A stretch of DNA of 64,000 nt, from assembly GCF_004402695.1 (NCBI RefSeq), contig NZ_SOFL01000056.1:1-64000 (forward strand), read 5' to 3'. The first letter of the stretch is position 1, and each line of letters starts with the position of its first letter. Shown here piece after piece: positions 16,889 to 24,869 of the stretch. The stretch is from Cryobacterium adonitolivorans. Its GTDB lineage: Bacteria; Actinomycetota; Actinomycetes; Actinomycetales; Microbacteriaceae. A program made the translations under genes and the position numbers. The notes beneath the pieces are model-generated. The model was not told the origin of the DNA and did not search any database. It saw only the letters and a list, made by a program, of their open reading frames with translations.

Positions 16889-17884
16889 ATGACAATCATC
16901 GAAGCCTCCGGGCTCACCAAGATCTATAAATCCAAGACCGGACCGGTGCACGCGCTCGCCGGACTCGACCTGACCGTGCCGCGGGGCACGGTCAAGGCGA
17001 TCCTCGGGCCCAACGGCGCCGGCAAGACCACGGTGGTCAAGATCCTGACCACCCTCATCCGGCCCGATACGGGCACCGCGATCGTCGACGGCATCAACGT
17101 GCTCGACGATCCGAAGGCCGTGCGCAGCATAATCGGGGTCTCCGGCCAGTACGCGGCAGTGGACGAGAACCTCACCGGCTTCGAGAACCTCGAGATGGTG
17201 GGCCGGCTCTACCACCTCGGCGGCGCGGCCTCCCGGCGGCGGGCGCAGGAGCTGATCGACCTGTTCGAGCTCACGGCGGCGGGCAACCGGCCGGTGAAGG
17301 GTTTCTCCGGCGGCATGCGGCGACGCATCGACCTGGCCGGCGCCCTGGTGTTCAACCCCAAGATCCTGTTCCTCGACGAACCGACCACCGGGCTCGACCC
17401 GCGCAGCCGGATAGCGCTGTGGGGCGTGATCAACAAGCTCGTCGACAACGGCACCACGGTGCTGCTCACCACCCAGTACCTCGAGGAGGCCGACCAGCTG
17501 GCCGACAGCATCGCGGTCATCGACTACGGCAAGGTCATCGCCGAGGGCACCTCCGACGAGCTGAAGGCGCAGATCGGCGGTCACCGGGTGGTGATCGCCC
17601 TGGTCGACGCGGCCGACGCCGACACCGCCCGCGAGGTGCTGGCCCGGTACGGCGCGGGCGAACCGCAGGTGTCCAGCGACGGCCGCGGCATCGACGTGGC
17701 CGTGACCGACGGCCCGCCGGCGCTGCAGCATGTGCTCGCCGACCTGCGCACCGCCGGCATCCAACTGCACGACGCCGGCATGCGCCGGCCCACCCTCGAC
17801 GACGTGTTCCTCAAGCTCACCGGGCACAAGGCCGACATGGCGGTGGGCGAGAACGAAGACGACAAGATGGAGAAGGTGAAATGA
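16889..17884 (+). CDS. Daunorubicin-resistance type ABC transporter ATP-binding protein (DrrA-like)
   Basis: A 331-residue ABC ATPase. Walker A GPNGAGKTT is at 40-48, the signature FSGGMRRRID at about 139-148, and Walker B LFLDEPTTGLDP at about 162-173. The C-terminal ~100 residues match the DrrA regulatory domain with its RRPTLDDVFLKLTG motif (about 296-309). It pairs with the permease at 17881, with which it overlaps by 4 nt. Control by the divergent TetR gene suggests drug-induced export. Confidence 0.9.
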   Translation: MTIIEASGLTKIYKSKTGPVHALAGLDLTVPRGTVKAILGPNGAGKTTVVKILTTLIRPDTGTAIVDGINVLDDPKAVRSIIGVSGQYAAVDENLTGFENLEMVGRLYHLGGAASRRRAQELIDLFELTAAGNRPVKGFSGGMRRRIDLAGALVFNPKILFLDEPTTGLDPRSRIALWGVINKLVDNGTTVLLTTQYLEEADQLADSIAVIDYGKVIAEGTSDELKAQIGGHRVVIALVDAADADTAREVLARYGAGEPQVSSDGRGIDVAVTDGPPALQHVLADLRTAGIQLHDAGMRRPTLDDVFLKLTGHKADMAVGENEDDKMEKVK

Positions 17885-18723
17885 CCGCCACCGCCACCAG
17901 ACCCGCCCCGGCGCCACCCACCTGGAACCCGCTGTCCCTGTGGTACTCGGACGGCTGGACGACCACTAAGCGCAACCTAATCAAGATCAAGCGCACCCCG
18001 GACATGCTGGTCTTCGCCGTGATTCAGCCGATCATGTTCGTGCTGCTGTTCAGCCAGGTCTACGCCGGCGCCATCGCGGTGCAGGGCACCGACTACGTGC
18101 AGTTCCTGATGGCGGGCATCTTCGCCCAGACCGTTGTGTTCGGCTCGACCTTCTCGGGATCGGCCATGGCCCAGGACCTGAAGGACGGCATCATCGACCG
18201 GTTCCGCAGCCTGCCGATGAGCTCCTCGGCGGTGCTGGTCGGCCGCACCAACGGTGACCTGGTGCTCAACACCATTTCGATGATCATCATGATGGCCACC
18301 GGCTTCCTGGTGGGCTGGCGGGTGAACTCGTCGGTGGGCGAGTTCTTCGCCGGCCTCGGGTTGCTGCTGCTATTCAGCTACGCGTTCAGCTGGGTGATGG
18401 CGCTGCTGGGAATGAGCGTGCGCTCGCCAGAGGTGATCAACAACGCGTCGTTCATCATCCTGTTCCCGATCACCTTCATCTCCAACGCGTTCGTGCCGAT
18501 CGAGACCCTGCCGGACCCGTTGCGGATCTTCGCCGAACTCAACCCGGTGTCCGCGCTCGTGCAGGCCGCCCGCGAACTGTTCGGCAACGAGGGCAGCGCT
18601 CCGGTGCCGGATGTCTGGACGCTGCAGAATCCGGTGCTGACCGTTCTCATCGGAGTCGTTGTGCTGCTCGTGGTGTTCGTGCCATTGTGCATCCGTAAGT
18701 TCGCCTCGATCAGCTCCCGCTGA
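17881..18723 (+). CDS. DrrB-like ABC-2 exporter permease
   Basis: A 280-residue permease with six predicted helices. The first follows a cytoplasmic RNLIKIKRTPDMLVF segment typical of DrrB. The family motif MAQDLKDGIIDRFRSLPM lies between helices 2 and 3. The ATG is coupled to the ATPase stop (ATGA). The C-terminal loop LNPVSALVQAARELF before the last helix is also characteristic. Together with the upstream ATPase it forms a membrane drug-efflux pump. Confidence 0.88.
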   Translation: MTATATRPAPAPPTWNPLSLWYSDGWTTTKRNLIKIKRTPDMLVFAVIQPIMFVLLFSQVYAGAIAVQGTDYVQFLMAGIFAQTVVFGSTFSGSAMAQDLKDGIIDRFRSLPMSSSAVLVGRTNGDLVLNTISMIIMMATGFLVGWRVNSSVGEFFAGLGLLLLFSYAFSWVMALLGMSVRSPEVINNASFIILFPITFISNAFVPIETLPDPLRIFAELNPVSALVQAARELFGNEGSAPVPDVWTLQNPVLTVLIGVVVLLVVFVPLCIRKFASISSR

Positions 18724-18756
18724 CCGGGTCCACGCACGAGAAAAAAAGGGGCACCC

Positions 18757-19137
18757 ATGCCGACCATCGATCTGGACTACCTGCACGGATTCAGCGGCTT
18801 CGCGGTACCCGACATCGAGGCCGCCCGCACCTTCTACCGCGACGTGGTCGGCCTGGAAGTCACCGACGGCGGAATGGGACTGCTGCGCCTGGTCCTGCCC
18901 GGGGGAGCCGACGTGATTGTGTACCCCAAGCCCGATCACGTGCCGGCCGGGTTCACCATCCTCAACCTCGCGGTGGCAGACATCAACCAGGCCGTGGACG
19001 TGCTGGCCGAACGCGGCGCGCAATTCCTCCGCTACGACGGGTTCGAGCAGGACGAGCGGGGGATCGCGAACGGCGACCCGCGGATCGCCTGGTTCACCGA
19101 CCCGGCCGGCAACATCCTCTCCGTGCTGCAGAACTGA
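18757..19137 (+). CDS. VOC (glyoxalase/bleomycin resistance) superfamily protein
   Basis: A 126-residue single-domain VOC protein with two beta-alpha-beta-beta-beta modules: FAVPDIEAARTFYRDVVGLE at the start and RIAWFTDPAGNILSVLQN at the end. Such proteins are metal-dependent isomerases or dioxygenases, or bind antibiotics directly. It follows the DrrAB-like exporter on the same strand by 33 bp with an AAAAAAGGGG ribosome-binding region, and may belong to the same operon. The substrate is not predictable. Confidence 0.83.
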   Translation: MPTIDLDYLHGFSGFAVPDIEAARTFYRDVVGLEVTDGGMGLLRLVLPGGADVIVYPKPDHVPAGFTILNLAVADINQAVDVLAERGAQFLRYDGFEQDERGIANGDPRIAWFTDPAGNILSVLQN

Positions 19138-19141
19138 GCCG

Positions 19142-19825
19142 GTGGTGACCGATCGGGGAGCGGATACCGCGACAACACCGGGCACCGGCCCGAACCCCGC
19201 AGCGGCGACGCCGTACGACGTGAAGCGCGAGCTGCGAGCCCTGTACGCCCCGAAGAACCGGGACTGGGAAACGCTTGTGGTGCCGCCGCAACGCTTCCTC
19301 GCCGTCGACGGGTCGGGCGACCCGAACACGGCGACGGCCTACGTTGAAGCCGTCGAGGCGCTCTACGCGGTGGCGTACACGGTGAAGTTCACTAAGAAGC
19401 GCGGCGGCGGCCGCGACCTGGTGGTGGGCCCGCTTGAGGGGCTCTGGTACGCCGACGACGCATCCGTCTTCACAGCACGCGACAAGGCGGCGTGGAGCTG
19501 GACGATGTTGATCTCCGTGCCCGATTGGGTAGGCGACGCTGACGTCGACGACGCCATCGCGGCGGCGCGCACCAAGAAGAAGGCGCTACCCGCCCTCGAC
19601 CGGGTGCGCATCGAGCGGCTCGACGAGGGGCTCTGCGCGCAACTGCTGCACGTGGGCTCGTACGACGACGAGGCCCCGGCGCTGGCCCGGCTGCACGGCG
19701 AGGTGCTGCCGGCCGAGGGCCTGCGCGAGCGGGACCGGCACCACGAGGTGTACCTCGGCGACCCCCGCAAGACCGCACCGGAGAAGCTCAAGACTGTGGT
19801 GCGGCAGCCGGTGTCGCGAGTGTGA
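19142..19825 (+). CDS. GyrI-like small-molecule-binding domain protein
   Basis: A 227-residue protein with a GyrI-like/SHS2 small-molecule-binding fold. Typical features are YDVKRELRALYAPKNRDWE at the N-terminus and VEALYAVAYTVKF, then PLEGLWYAD and DEGLCAQLLHVGSYDDE. Stand-alone members are thought to bind drugs or lipophilic ligands. The start is GTG 19142 or GTG 19145, directly after the VOC gene stop, so the two are probably co-transcribed. Its C-terminus lies 4 bp before a palindromic repeat. Confidence 0.8.
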   Translation: MVTDRGADTATTPGTGPNPAAATPYDVKRELRALYAPKNRDWETLVVPPQRFLAVDGSGDPNTATAYVEAVEALYAVAYTVKFTKKRGGGRDLVVGPLEGLWYADDASVFTARDKAAWSWTMLISVPDWVGDADVDDAIAAARTKKKALPALDRVRIERLDEGLCAQLLHVGSYDDEAPALARLHGEVLPAEGLRERDRHHEVYLGDPRKTAPEKLKTVVRQPVSRV

Positions 19826-19829
19826 TTCC

Positions 19830-19899
19830 GCGAGTTGCCCACCTGTGGACGAGTTGCCCCGGTGTGCCGGGGCAACTCGCCCGCAGCGGGGCAACTCGG
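19830..19899. repeat. Palindromic repeat, family A, copy 1
   Basis: The element contains CGAGTTGCCC twice near its left end and GGGGCAACTCG twice near its right end, with a CCCCGG..CCGGGG core. It can fold into nested hairpins. It sits between convergent genes. Confidence 0.85.
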
Positions 19900-19906
19900 C
19901 GTCGGG

Positions 19907-20704
19907 TCAGCGACCGCCGCGGCGCTTGCCGGCCTGCGGGCTCGGCGAGTTGCGGGTGCGGCCGGCGCTCTGCGTCTTGCGCGGGGTGGCCGGCTTCGCG
20001 GCGGCCGCGGCGGCGCGCACGGCCTTGGCGGCGGCCTTGGCCTTCGCGGTCTTCTTTTCCTTCTTCACGGGCTCGTCGCCGGCCGCCACCGCGTTGGTGC
20101 GCGAGCTGTCGGGGGTGCGGCCGCGCACGATGCCGATGAACTCCTCCACGTCGGGGGTGGTGTCCACCGTGCGCCAGGCCAGCGCGATGCGGCTCTCGGC
20201 GGTGTCCTCCACCGGCCGGGACACGACATCCTTGCGGCTGTGCAGGCGGGCCACCGAGTGCGGCAGGATGACGATGCCCACGCCGGCGGCGACCTGTTCC
20301 ATGGTCTCGTCCATGTCGCGCATCGGCGGAAGCGGTCGGCGGCTGCCGTCGCGCACTTCCACGGCCGCGTCGCGCCACTCGGGGACCTCGTCGGGATCCT
20401 GCAGCAGGTGCTCGTCGACCAGGTCGGCCACGACCACGCTGTCGGCGTCGGCCAGGAAGTGATCCTTGGCCACGACTACCACGGGGATCTCGTTGTACAG
20501 GTTGATCAGGCTCAGGCCTTCTTCGTTGATCGGCAGGCGCACCAGGCTCACGTCGGCGCGGCCGTCGCGCAGCACGGCCTCCTGGTCGGCGATGCTGGTG
20601 CGGAAGACCGAGAATTCGACCTCCGGGCGCCGCTCGGCCCAGATGCGGGTCCACTTGGTGGGGGTGACCCCGGCGACGAAGGCAATGGAAAAGGTCACCG
20701 GCAT
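19907..20704 (-). CDS. LysR-type substrate-binding domain protein without HTH, with Lys/Ala-rich tail
   Basis: A 265-residue protein that is the effector-binding domain of a LysR regulator alone (residues 1-200). It runs from MPVTFSIAFVAGVTPTKWTR through VSLVRLPINEEGLSLINLY to VEEFIGIVRG. No helix-turn-helix precedes it. The last ~60 residues are a basic Lys/Ala/Pro tail (KKEKKTAKAKAAAKAVRAAA) that could bind nucleic acid non-specifically, as in actinobacterial histone-like tails. The ATG at 20704 has GAGAGG almost adjacent, so a somewhat longer N-terminus is possible. It is divergent from the DUF5997 gene. Confidence 0.75.
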   Translation of the reverse strand: MPVTFSIAFVAGVTPTKWTRIWAERRPEVEFSVFRTSIADQEAVLRDGRADVSLVRLPINEEGLSLINLYNEIPVVVVAKDHFLADADSVVVADLVDEHLLQDPDEVPEWRDAAVEVRDGSRRPLPPMRDMDETMEQVAAGVGIVILPHSVARLHSRKDVVSRPVEDTAESRIALAWRTVDTTPDVEEFIGIVRGRTPDSSRTNAVAAGDEPVKKEKKTAKAKAAAKAVRAAAAAAKPATPRKTQSAGRTRNSPSPQAGKRRGGR

Positions 20705-20821
20705 CCTCTCGTGTGCAAAATCAGTGGGTGGTGGCTGCGCGGGTGGCTGGGAAGAGCCGGCGACAGGCCGTTTTGGCGGCGTTCGGGCGCAGGACACCGA
20801 AACCATAGTGCTCTCAGGCTA

Positions 20822-20827
20822 TACGCT
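20822..20827 (+). promoter_or_regulatory. -10 box of a leaderless promoter for the DUF5997 gene
   Basis: TACGCT ends 6 nt before the ATG at 20834; no Shine-Dalgarno sequence is seen. Confidence 0.5.
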
Positions 20828-20833
20828 GGAACT

Positions 20834-21274
20834 ATGAGCGAGAAGAAGCCCCAGACCATGAAGCCGGCCACGGCTGCCCAGAAGCTCGGGATTCTGCTCG
20901 AAGCAGCACCCGAGGAGTTCCAGTCCACGCCGGTGGCCCGCACCGAACTGGCCGCCCTCGAGGCGAACCCGCCGGAGTGGCTCACCGAGCTGCGCGCCAA
21001 CGGCCCGCACCCCAAGCAGGTCGTCGCTGCCAAGCTCGGCGTGTCGATCTCGGGCCTGGTGCGCGGTGAGGTCTCCGAGCCGCTGACCAGCGCCGAGATC
21101 CAGGCACTGCTGCAGCAGCCGCCGGCGTGGCTCGTCACCGAGCGCGCCACCCAGTTCGAGGTGCGCGAGGAGCAGATCCGCGTGAAGGACCGCGACGCCG
21201 AGAAGGCCCGCAAAAAGGCGCACGCCGAGCGCTTCGCAGCCCAGAACGAGAAGGCCGCCCGCAAGCGCTCGTAG
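20834..21274 (+). CDS. DUF5997 family protein
   Basis: A 146-residue protein of unknown function. It begins MSEKKPQTMKPATAAQKLGI. The central part contains an HTH-like stretch (QVVAAKLGVSISGLVRGE). The C-terminus is a highly charged Lys/Glu-rich helix (KDRDAEKARKKAHAERFAAQ). The family is actinobacterial and is commonly encoded divergently from an HTH-less LysR-domain protein, as here. The shared 130-bp control region suggests a functional pair. Confidence 0.78.
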   Translation: MSEKKPQTMKPATAAQKLGILLEAAPEEFQSTPVARTELAALEANPPEWLTELRANGPHPKQVVAAKLGVSISGLVRGEVSEPLTSAEIQALLQQPPAWLVTERATQFEVREEQIRVKDRDAEKARKKAHAERFAAQNEKAARKRS

Positions 21275-21290
21275 CTCGCCGACTTTTCAT

Positions 21291-21358
21291 CGAGTTGCCC
21301 CGCCCCGGACGAGTTGCTCCGTTGGGACGGGGCAATTCGTCCGTTCGGGGGCAAGTCG
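21291..21358. repeat. Palindromic repeat, family A, copy 2
   Basis: A variant of the element at 19830-19899 that starts CGAGTTGCCCCGCCC and ends GGGGGCAAGTCGG. It lies between the convergent DUF5997 and esterase genes. Confidence 0.8.
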
Positions 21359-21405
21359 GCGTCGGGCCTCCGCGCCCGCGCCCCGCCGCGCCGGGCCGGC
21401 GCCGG

Positions 21406-22083
21406 TCAGGCGGTCGGCACCGCGGGGGTCGCCGGAGCCGCGTACTGCTGGCGCAGGAACTCGACGATCTCGCCGAGTTCGGCCTGCGAGATGGAGTGAC
21501 CCATTCCCTCGTAGATGCCCTCGGTGAGCGTGGAATGCCCCGGCAACCACGCCTGGGTGCGGGCGACCGCCCCCTCGGGGATCACGGGGTCCAGAGTGCC
21601 GCGGCCCCAGAACACTGGCGGCGCCAGTTCAGCGAGCCGTGCGTCGCCCGGATGCGTGCCGCTGCCGATGAACCCGGACAGCTGCACCGCGAACGCGAAC
21701 CGTTCCGGTGCGTGCCGCATCAGCTGCAGCGTCATGGCGCCGCCCTGCGAGAAGCCGAGCAGGCCGATGGAGGTGGGCTGCTCCGGCAGGGCGTCGAGCC
21801 ACTCGATGATGCCGAGCGCGGCCGCGTCGAGAGCGTCGCCGACCGGGTCGCCTGGCACGCCGATGGGAAACCACGACCAGCCCTGGCCGGCTTGCAGCGG
21901 TGCGCGAAGCGCCGCAATCGTCGGCTGCAGCGGCAGGTGCGGGGCGAGCGAGAACAGGTCGCCTTCGGTCGACCCGTAGCCGTGCAGCACCAGCAGCAGC
22001 GGGCGCCCCACCCGGTCGGGGGCGGCGGCCGACCACAGCACGGCAGTCGGGTCGATCGGCTCGGGGCGGATGCTGTTGGCCAT
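21406..22083 (-). CDS. Phospholipase/carboxylesterase family alpha/beta hydrolase
   Basis: A 225-residue serine esterase of the acyl-protein thioesterase-like group. The oxyanion region is LLVLHGYGS (30-38). The catalytic triad is Ser112 in GFSQGG, Asp165 in GTLDPVIP and His196 in GMGHSIS. It hydrolyses carboxylic or phospholipid ester bonds; there is no signal peptide, so it acts in the cytoplasm. It starts at the ATG 22083. Confidence 0.87.
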   Translation of the reverse strand: MANSIRPEPIDPTAVLWSAAAPDRVGRPLLLVLHGYGSTEGDLFSLAPHLPLQPTIAALRAPLQAGQGWSWFPIGVPGDPVGDALDAAALGIIEWLDALPEQPTSIGLLGFSQGGAMTLQLMRHAPERFAFAVQLSGFIGSGTHPGDARLAELAPPVFWGRGTLDPVIPEGAVARTQAWLPGHSTLTEGIYEGMGHSISQAELGEIVEFLRQQYAAPATPAVPTA

Positions 22084-22173
22084 AGTCGGTTCCTCACATT
22101 CAGGTCGATGCAGGGCAGCGTCGACTCCCTCAATCCTTCCACGCCCGTGCGGGCTCCCGAGGTCTGGTGGTAT

Positions 22174-22238
22174 CTCGCGAACTGAGAGCTAAGCCCCACA
22201 AACGCGCCAGGGGTGGTGCTTAACTCACGGCTCGCGAG
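22174..22238. repeat. Palindromic repeat, family B, copy 1
   Basis: The element runs from CTCGCGAACTGAGAGCTAAG to GCTTAACTCACGGCTCGCGAG. It shares its ends and spacing with the elements at 22971 and 23054. Confidence 0.75.
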
Positions 22239-22303
22239 GGCCGAGCGCGCGGACTCGCGGACCCCGGTGATGCATCCGCGGCTCTCGTGAGTGAGAATGA
22301 ACT

Positions 22304-22891
22304 ATGAGCGTGCGCACCCCTGACCCCGATCCGGACTGGACGCCTGGCGGGGACGACGCACCGCCGGCCAACACGAACCCGGGTTGGCTGAGCGATGTCG
22401 AGCTCGCCGAGATCCGCCAGCGGCTGCCGCTGCTGTATGTCGAGGCCGTGCCGGTGCGTGTTGACGGGCTGGGCCAGGTCGTCGAGGTGGGCGTGCTGCT
22501 GCGCGCCACCCCCGAGGGCAAGATGACCCGCACCCTGGTCTCCGGCCGGGTGCTCTACGGCGAGACCCTGCGCGACGCGCTGTTCCGGCACCTCGAGAAG
22601 GACCTCGGCCCGATGGCGTTCCCGCAGCTGCCGCCGAGCCCGGTGCCGTATTCGGTCGCCGAGTACTTCCCGATGCCCGGCATCACCGCGTTCACGGATG
22701 ACCGCCAGCACGCCGTGTCGCTGGCCTACGTCGTACCCGTCACCGGAACCTGCGACCCCCGCCAGGACGCCCTCGAGCTCACCTGGATGACCCCGGAGGA
22801 GGCGGCCACCGACGCTGTCTCGGCCGAGATGGAAGGCGGCCGCGGCGGCCTGCTGCGCATGGCCCTGGCTTCGGTCGGCGCCCTGCGCTGA
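22304..22891 (+). CDS. DUF4916/NUDIX-like hydrolase family protein
   Basis: A 195-residue protein of the actinobacterial DUF4916 family, a NUDIX relative. The core starts NPGWLSDVELAEIRQRLPLL. A NUDIX-box-like segment follows (SGRVLYGETLRDALFRHLEK), then a beta-rich half with SLAYVVPVTGTCDPRQDALE. The catalytic REUXEE pattern is degenerate, so hydrolase activity is uncertain. The ATG at 22304 lies in ACTATGAGCG; no strong ribosome-binding site is seen. Confidence 0.75.
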   Translation: MSVRTPDPDPDWTPGGDDAPPANTNPGWLSDVELAEIRQRLPLLYVEAVPVRVDGLGQVVEVGVLLRATPEGKMTRTLVSGRVLYGETLRDALFRHLEKDLGPMAFPQLPPSPVPYSVAEYFPMPGITAFTDDRQHAVSLAYVVPVTGTCDPRQDALELTWMTPEEAATDAVSAEMEGGRGGLLRMALASVGALR

Positions 22892-22970
22892 CCGCGGTGT
22901 GCGGGCATCCGCGCGTTCATTTCGCATCCGCGCGCTCACCCGCATCCGCGCTCACCCGCTCACCGGCATC

Positions 22971-23033
22971 CGCGAGCTGTGACTTAAGCACCTCCGCGCG
23001 CCGAATCCTGGGGCTTTTCTCACAGCTCGCGAG
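22971..23033. repeat. Palindromic repeat, family B, copy 2
   Basis: CGCGAGCTGTGACTTAAGCA at one end and TTTTCTCACAGCTCGCGAG at the other form the arms around a CCGAATCCTGGGG centre. It is preceded (22904-22970) by short degenerate GCATCCGCGCGCTCACC tandem units. Confidence 0.85.
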
Positions 23034-23053
23034 AGATGCGCGTGCGCCCCTTC

Positions 23054-23116
23054 CGCGAGCTGTGAGTTGAGCACCTTCGCGGGCGAGTTTTTGGGGCTTT
23101 TCTCTCAGTTCGCGAG
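23054..23116. repeat. Palindromic repeat, family B, copy 3
   Basis: It repeats the element at 22971-23033 in the same orientation with about ten changes (CGCGAGCTGTGAGTTGAGCA to TTTCTCTCAGTTCGCGAG). Its right end overlaps the last codons and the stop of the nucleoside hydrolase gene. Confidence 0.85.
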
Positions 23117-24073
23117 GGGGGACAGGCTCAGGGTGTCGAGGAACAGGCGCGCGAAGCGCGGGGCGTCCACGTCCAGCGCCACCTCCACGACCTCCCAGCT
23201 GCCGGCCGTGCCGTGCAGGATGTCTTCGCCCACCCGGCGGCGCTGGTCCACGATGGTCTGGCCCCGGCCGTACCCGGTGAGCTCCACCCGCACGGGCATC
23301 AGCCGGGTGGTCAGCGCATCCGGGTCGACCAGAGCGCAGAGCGCTCCCGCGTCACCGATCAACCCGGTGTACTCGGCCGCGCTGTTCTCGCTGCGGGCCA
23401 CCCGGTTCGCCAGCAGCGCTCCCACCACCCGTCCGTAGCCGGAGTCGCCGGTCTCCAGCGCGGTGGCCACGTCGCGGTCCACGCTCACCTGGTTGAAGAC
23501 ATCCAACCCGTACATGAAGGTGGGGATGCCCGCGTCGAGCACGATCGCGGCCGCCTCGGGGTCGTGCCACACATTGAACTCGGCCACGGCGGTGGCGTTG
23601 CCCACGCTGGCCGAGCCACCCATGAACACGATCCGTTCGATGTTCTCGGCGAGGTCGGGGTACTGGCGCAGCAGCAGCGCCAGGTTGGTCTGCGGGGCCA
23701 GGGCCACCACGGTCACCGGGCGTTGGCTCTCGGTGATGAGCCGGCGCATAAGCTCCACGGCGTTGACCGGGGCGGGCGTGCGCTCGCACGGCGGCAGATG
23801 CACGGTGCCCAGCCCGCCCTCGCCGTGCACGTGCGACGCGCTGCGGGCAGGTGAGATCAGCGGGCGGCGGGCGCCGGCGGCCACGGGGATGTCGGGGGCG
23901 CCGGCGACGTCGAGGATCCGCAGGGTGTTCTCCACGACCCGCTCGAGCGAGGCGTTGCCGGCGACACAGCTGATGCCGAGCACCTCGATGTCGGGGTGGG
24001 CGACGGCGAACAGGATGGCGAGGGCGTCATCGACGCCGGTGTCGACGTCGAGGAGAACGGGGATCGTGGGCAT
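23105..24073 (-). CDS. Inosine-uridine preferring nucleoside hydrolase family protein
   Basis: A 322-residue N-ribohydrolase that cleaves ribonucleosides to base and ribose for salvage. The calcium-binding DVDTGVDDA motif is at 9-17. Later motifs are VVALAPQTNLALLL, IVFMGGSA and AEFNVWHDPEAA (the VxxEFN-type active-site loop). Length is normal. The last three codons and TGA (CTCGCGAACTGA) belong to the palindromic family B repeat, so the repeat provides the stop codon. The ATG at 24073 begins MPTIPVLLDVDTG, as is standard for the family. Confidence 0.9.
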   Translation of the reverse strand: MPTIPVLLDVDTGVDDALAILFAVAHPDIEVLGISCVAGNASLERVVENTLRILDVAGAPDIPVAAGARRPLISPARSASHVHGEGGLGTVHLPPCERTPAPVNAVELMRRLITESQRPVTVVALAPQTNLALLLRQYPDLAENIERIVFMGGSASVGNATAVAEFNVWHDPEAAAIVLDAGIPTFMYGLDVFNQVSVDRDVATALETGDSGYGRVVGALLANRVARSENSAAEYTGLIGDAGALCALVDPDALTTRLMPVRVELTGYGRGQTIVDQRRRVGEDILHGTAGSWEVVEVALDVDAPRFARLFLDTLSLSPLAN

Positions 24074-24113
24074 CCGTCGATTTTACGGTGTCGGGCGTCG
24101 CGGCCGGGGGCGC

Positions 24114-24144
24114 AAAAGCCCGACCCCGCTGGGCGGGATCGGGC
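24114..24144 (-). terminator. Intrinsic terminator of the GNAT gene
   Basis: On the minus strand AGCCCGATCCCGC-CCAG-CGGGGTCGGGCT is followed by TTTT. It starts about 30 bp beyond the GNAT stop at 24175. Confidence 0.75.
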
Positions 24145-24174
24145 TCGGCTCGGGGCCGGGGTGAACGAGCGAGG

Positions 24175-24666
24175 CTAGCGCTCGAGGCGCACCTCGCGGA
24201 ACGGTTCGCCGAGGACCTCTTCGGTGCGCTCCTGGCCGTCGGGCAGGTAGCCGTTGCGGGCGTAGAACCGGTGCGCGCGGGGGTTGTCCGCGGCGACCCA
24301 GAGGTAGGTGGGGCCGGGATCGACGACGGCGTCGAAGAGTGCCTGGCCGATGCCGGAACCCTGGTGGGCCTGCAACAGGTAGACGAAGTAAAGCTCGTGC
24401 TCGGTGGGCCGGCCGGCGTCGCGGCCGGGGCCGCTGCCGGCGAAACCGACGATCTCGCCGTCGAGTTCGGCCACGACGTGGCGGTAGCCGGGGCCCTGCA
24501 CCGAGAAACGGCGCCACATTTGGGCGAGGCGTTCTGGGTGCAGTTGCGACAGCGCAGCCTGGCTCAGGATGTGGTCATAGGATTCGTGCCAGCAAGTCGC
24601 GTGGATGCGGCCCAGGCTGTCGGCATCCGTCTCGGTGACGGGCCGAACAACAACGGTGGTGTTCAT
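24175..24666 (-). CDS. GNAT family N-acetyltransferase
   Basis: A 163-residue acetyltransferase using acetyl-CoA. The N-terminal DADSLGRIHATCWHESYDHIL is typical of the YncA/RimI-like subgroup. The acetyl-CoA pyrophosphate-binding motif A is QAHQGSGIGQALFDAVV (about 103-119), and the WVAADNPRAHRFYARNGY segment is motif B. The substrate is unknown. It is followed by its own terminator. Confidence 0.87.
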   Translation of the reverse strand: MNTTVVVRPVTETDADSLGRIHATCWHESYDHILSQAALSQLHPERLAQMWRRFSVQGPGYRHVVAELDGEIVGFAGSGPGRDAGRPTEHELYFVYLLQAHQGSGIGQALFDAVVDPGPTYLWVAADNPRAHRFYARNGYLPDGQERTEEVLGEPFREVRLER

Positions 24667-24716
24667 ACCTCGACCATAACCCCGCCCGCCGACCCCGCCT
24701 GACCACGCCGAGCTAT

Positions 24717-24774
24717 GCGGGTCAGGCGCCCCTATGCGCCTGGCGCGCCACCCGCGCAGCGGCGCCTGACCCGC
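24717..24774. repeat. Palindromic repeat, family C, copy 1
   Basis: GCGGGTCAGGCGCC and GGCGCCTGACCCGC form a perfect 14+14 bp inverted repeat; the centre contains TGGCGCGCCA. A related element is at 32415-32456. Confidence 0.85.
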
Positions 24775-24802
24775 CTTGCGGCCCGCGGCGCCTCCGGAAG
24801 GA

Positions 24803-24840
24803 CGAAACGGGCCGGCTCCTGGAGGAGCCGGCCCGTTTCG
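24803..24840. terminator. Symmetric intrinsic terminator downstream of the DEAD-box helicase
   Basis: An 18-bp stem, CGAAACGGGCCGGCTCCT with its complement AGGAGCCGGCCCGTTTCG, lies 30 bp after the helicase stop. GTTTCG follows the stem on each strand, so it could act in both directions, although the U-tract is short. Confidence 0.7.
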
Positions 24841-24869
24841 GGTGGTGCTGAGCGGATGCTGCGGGTTGA

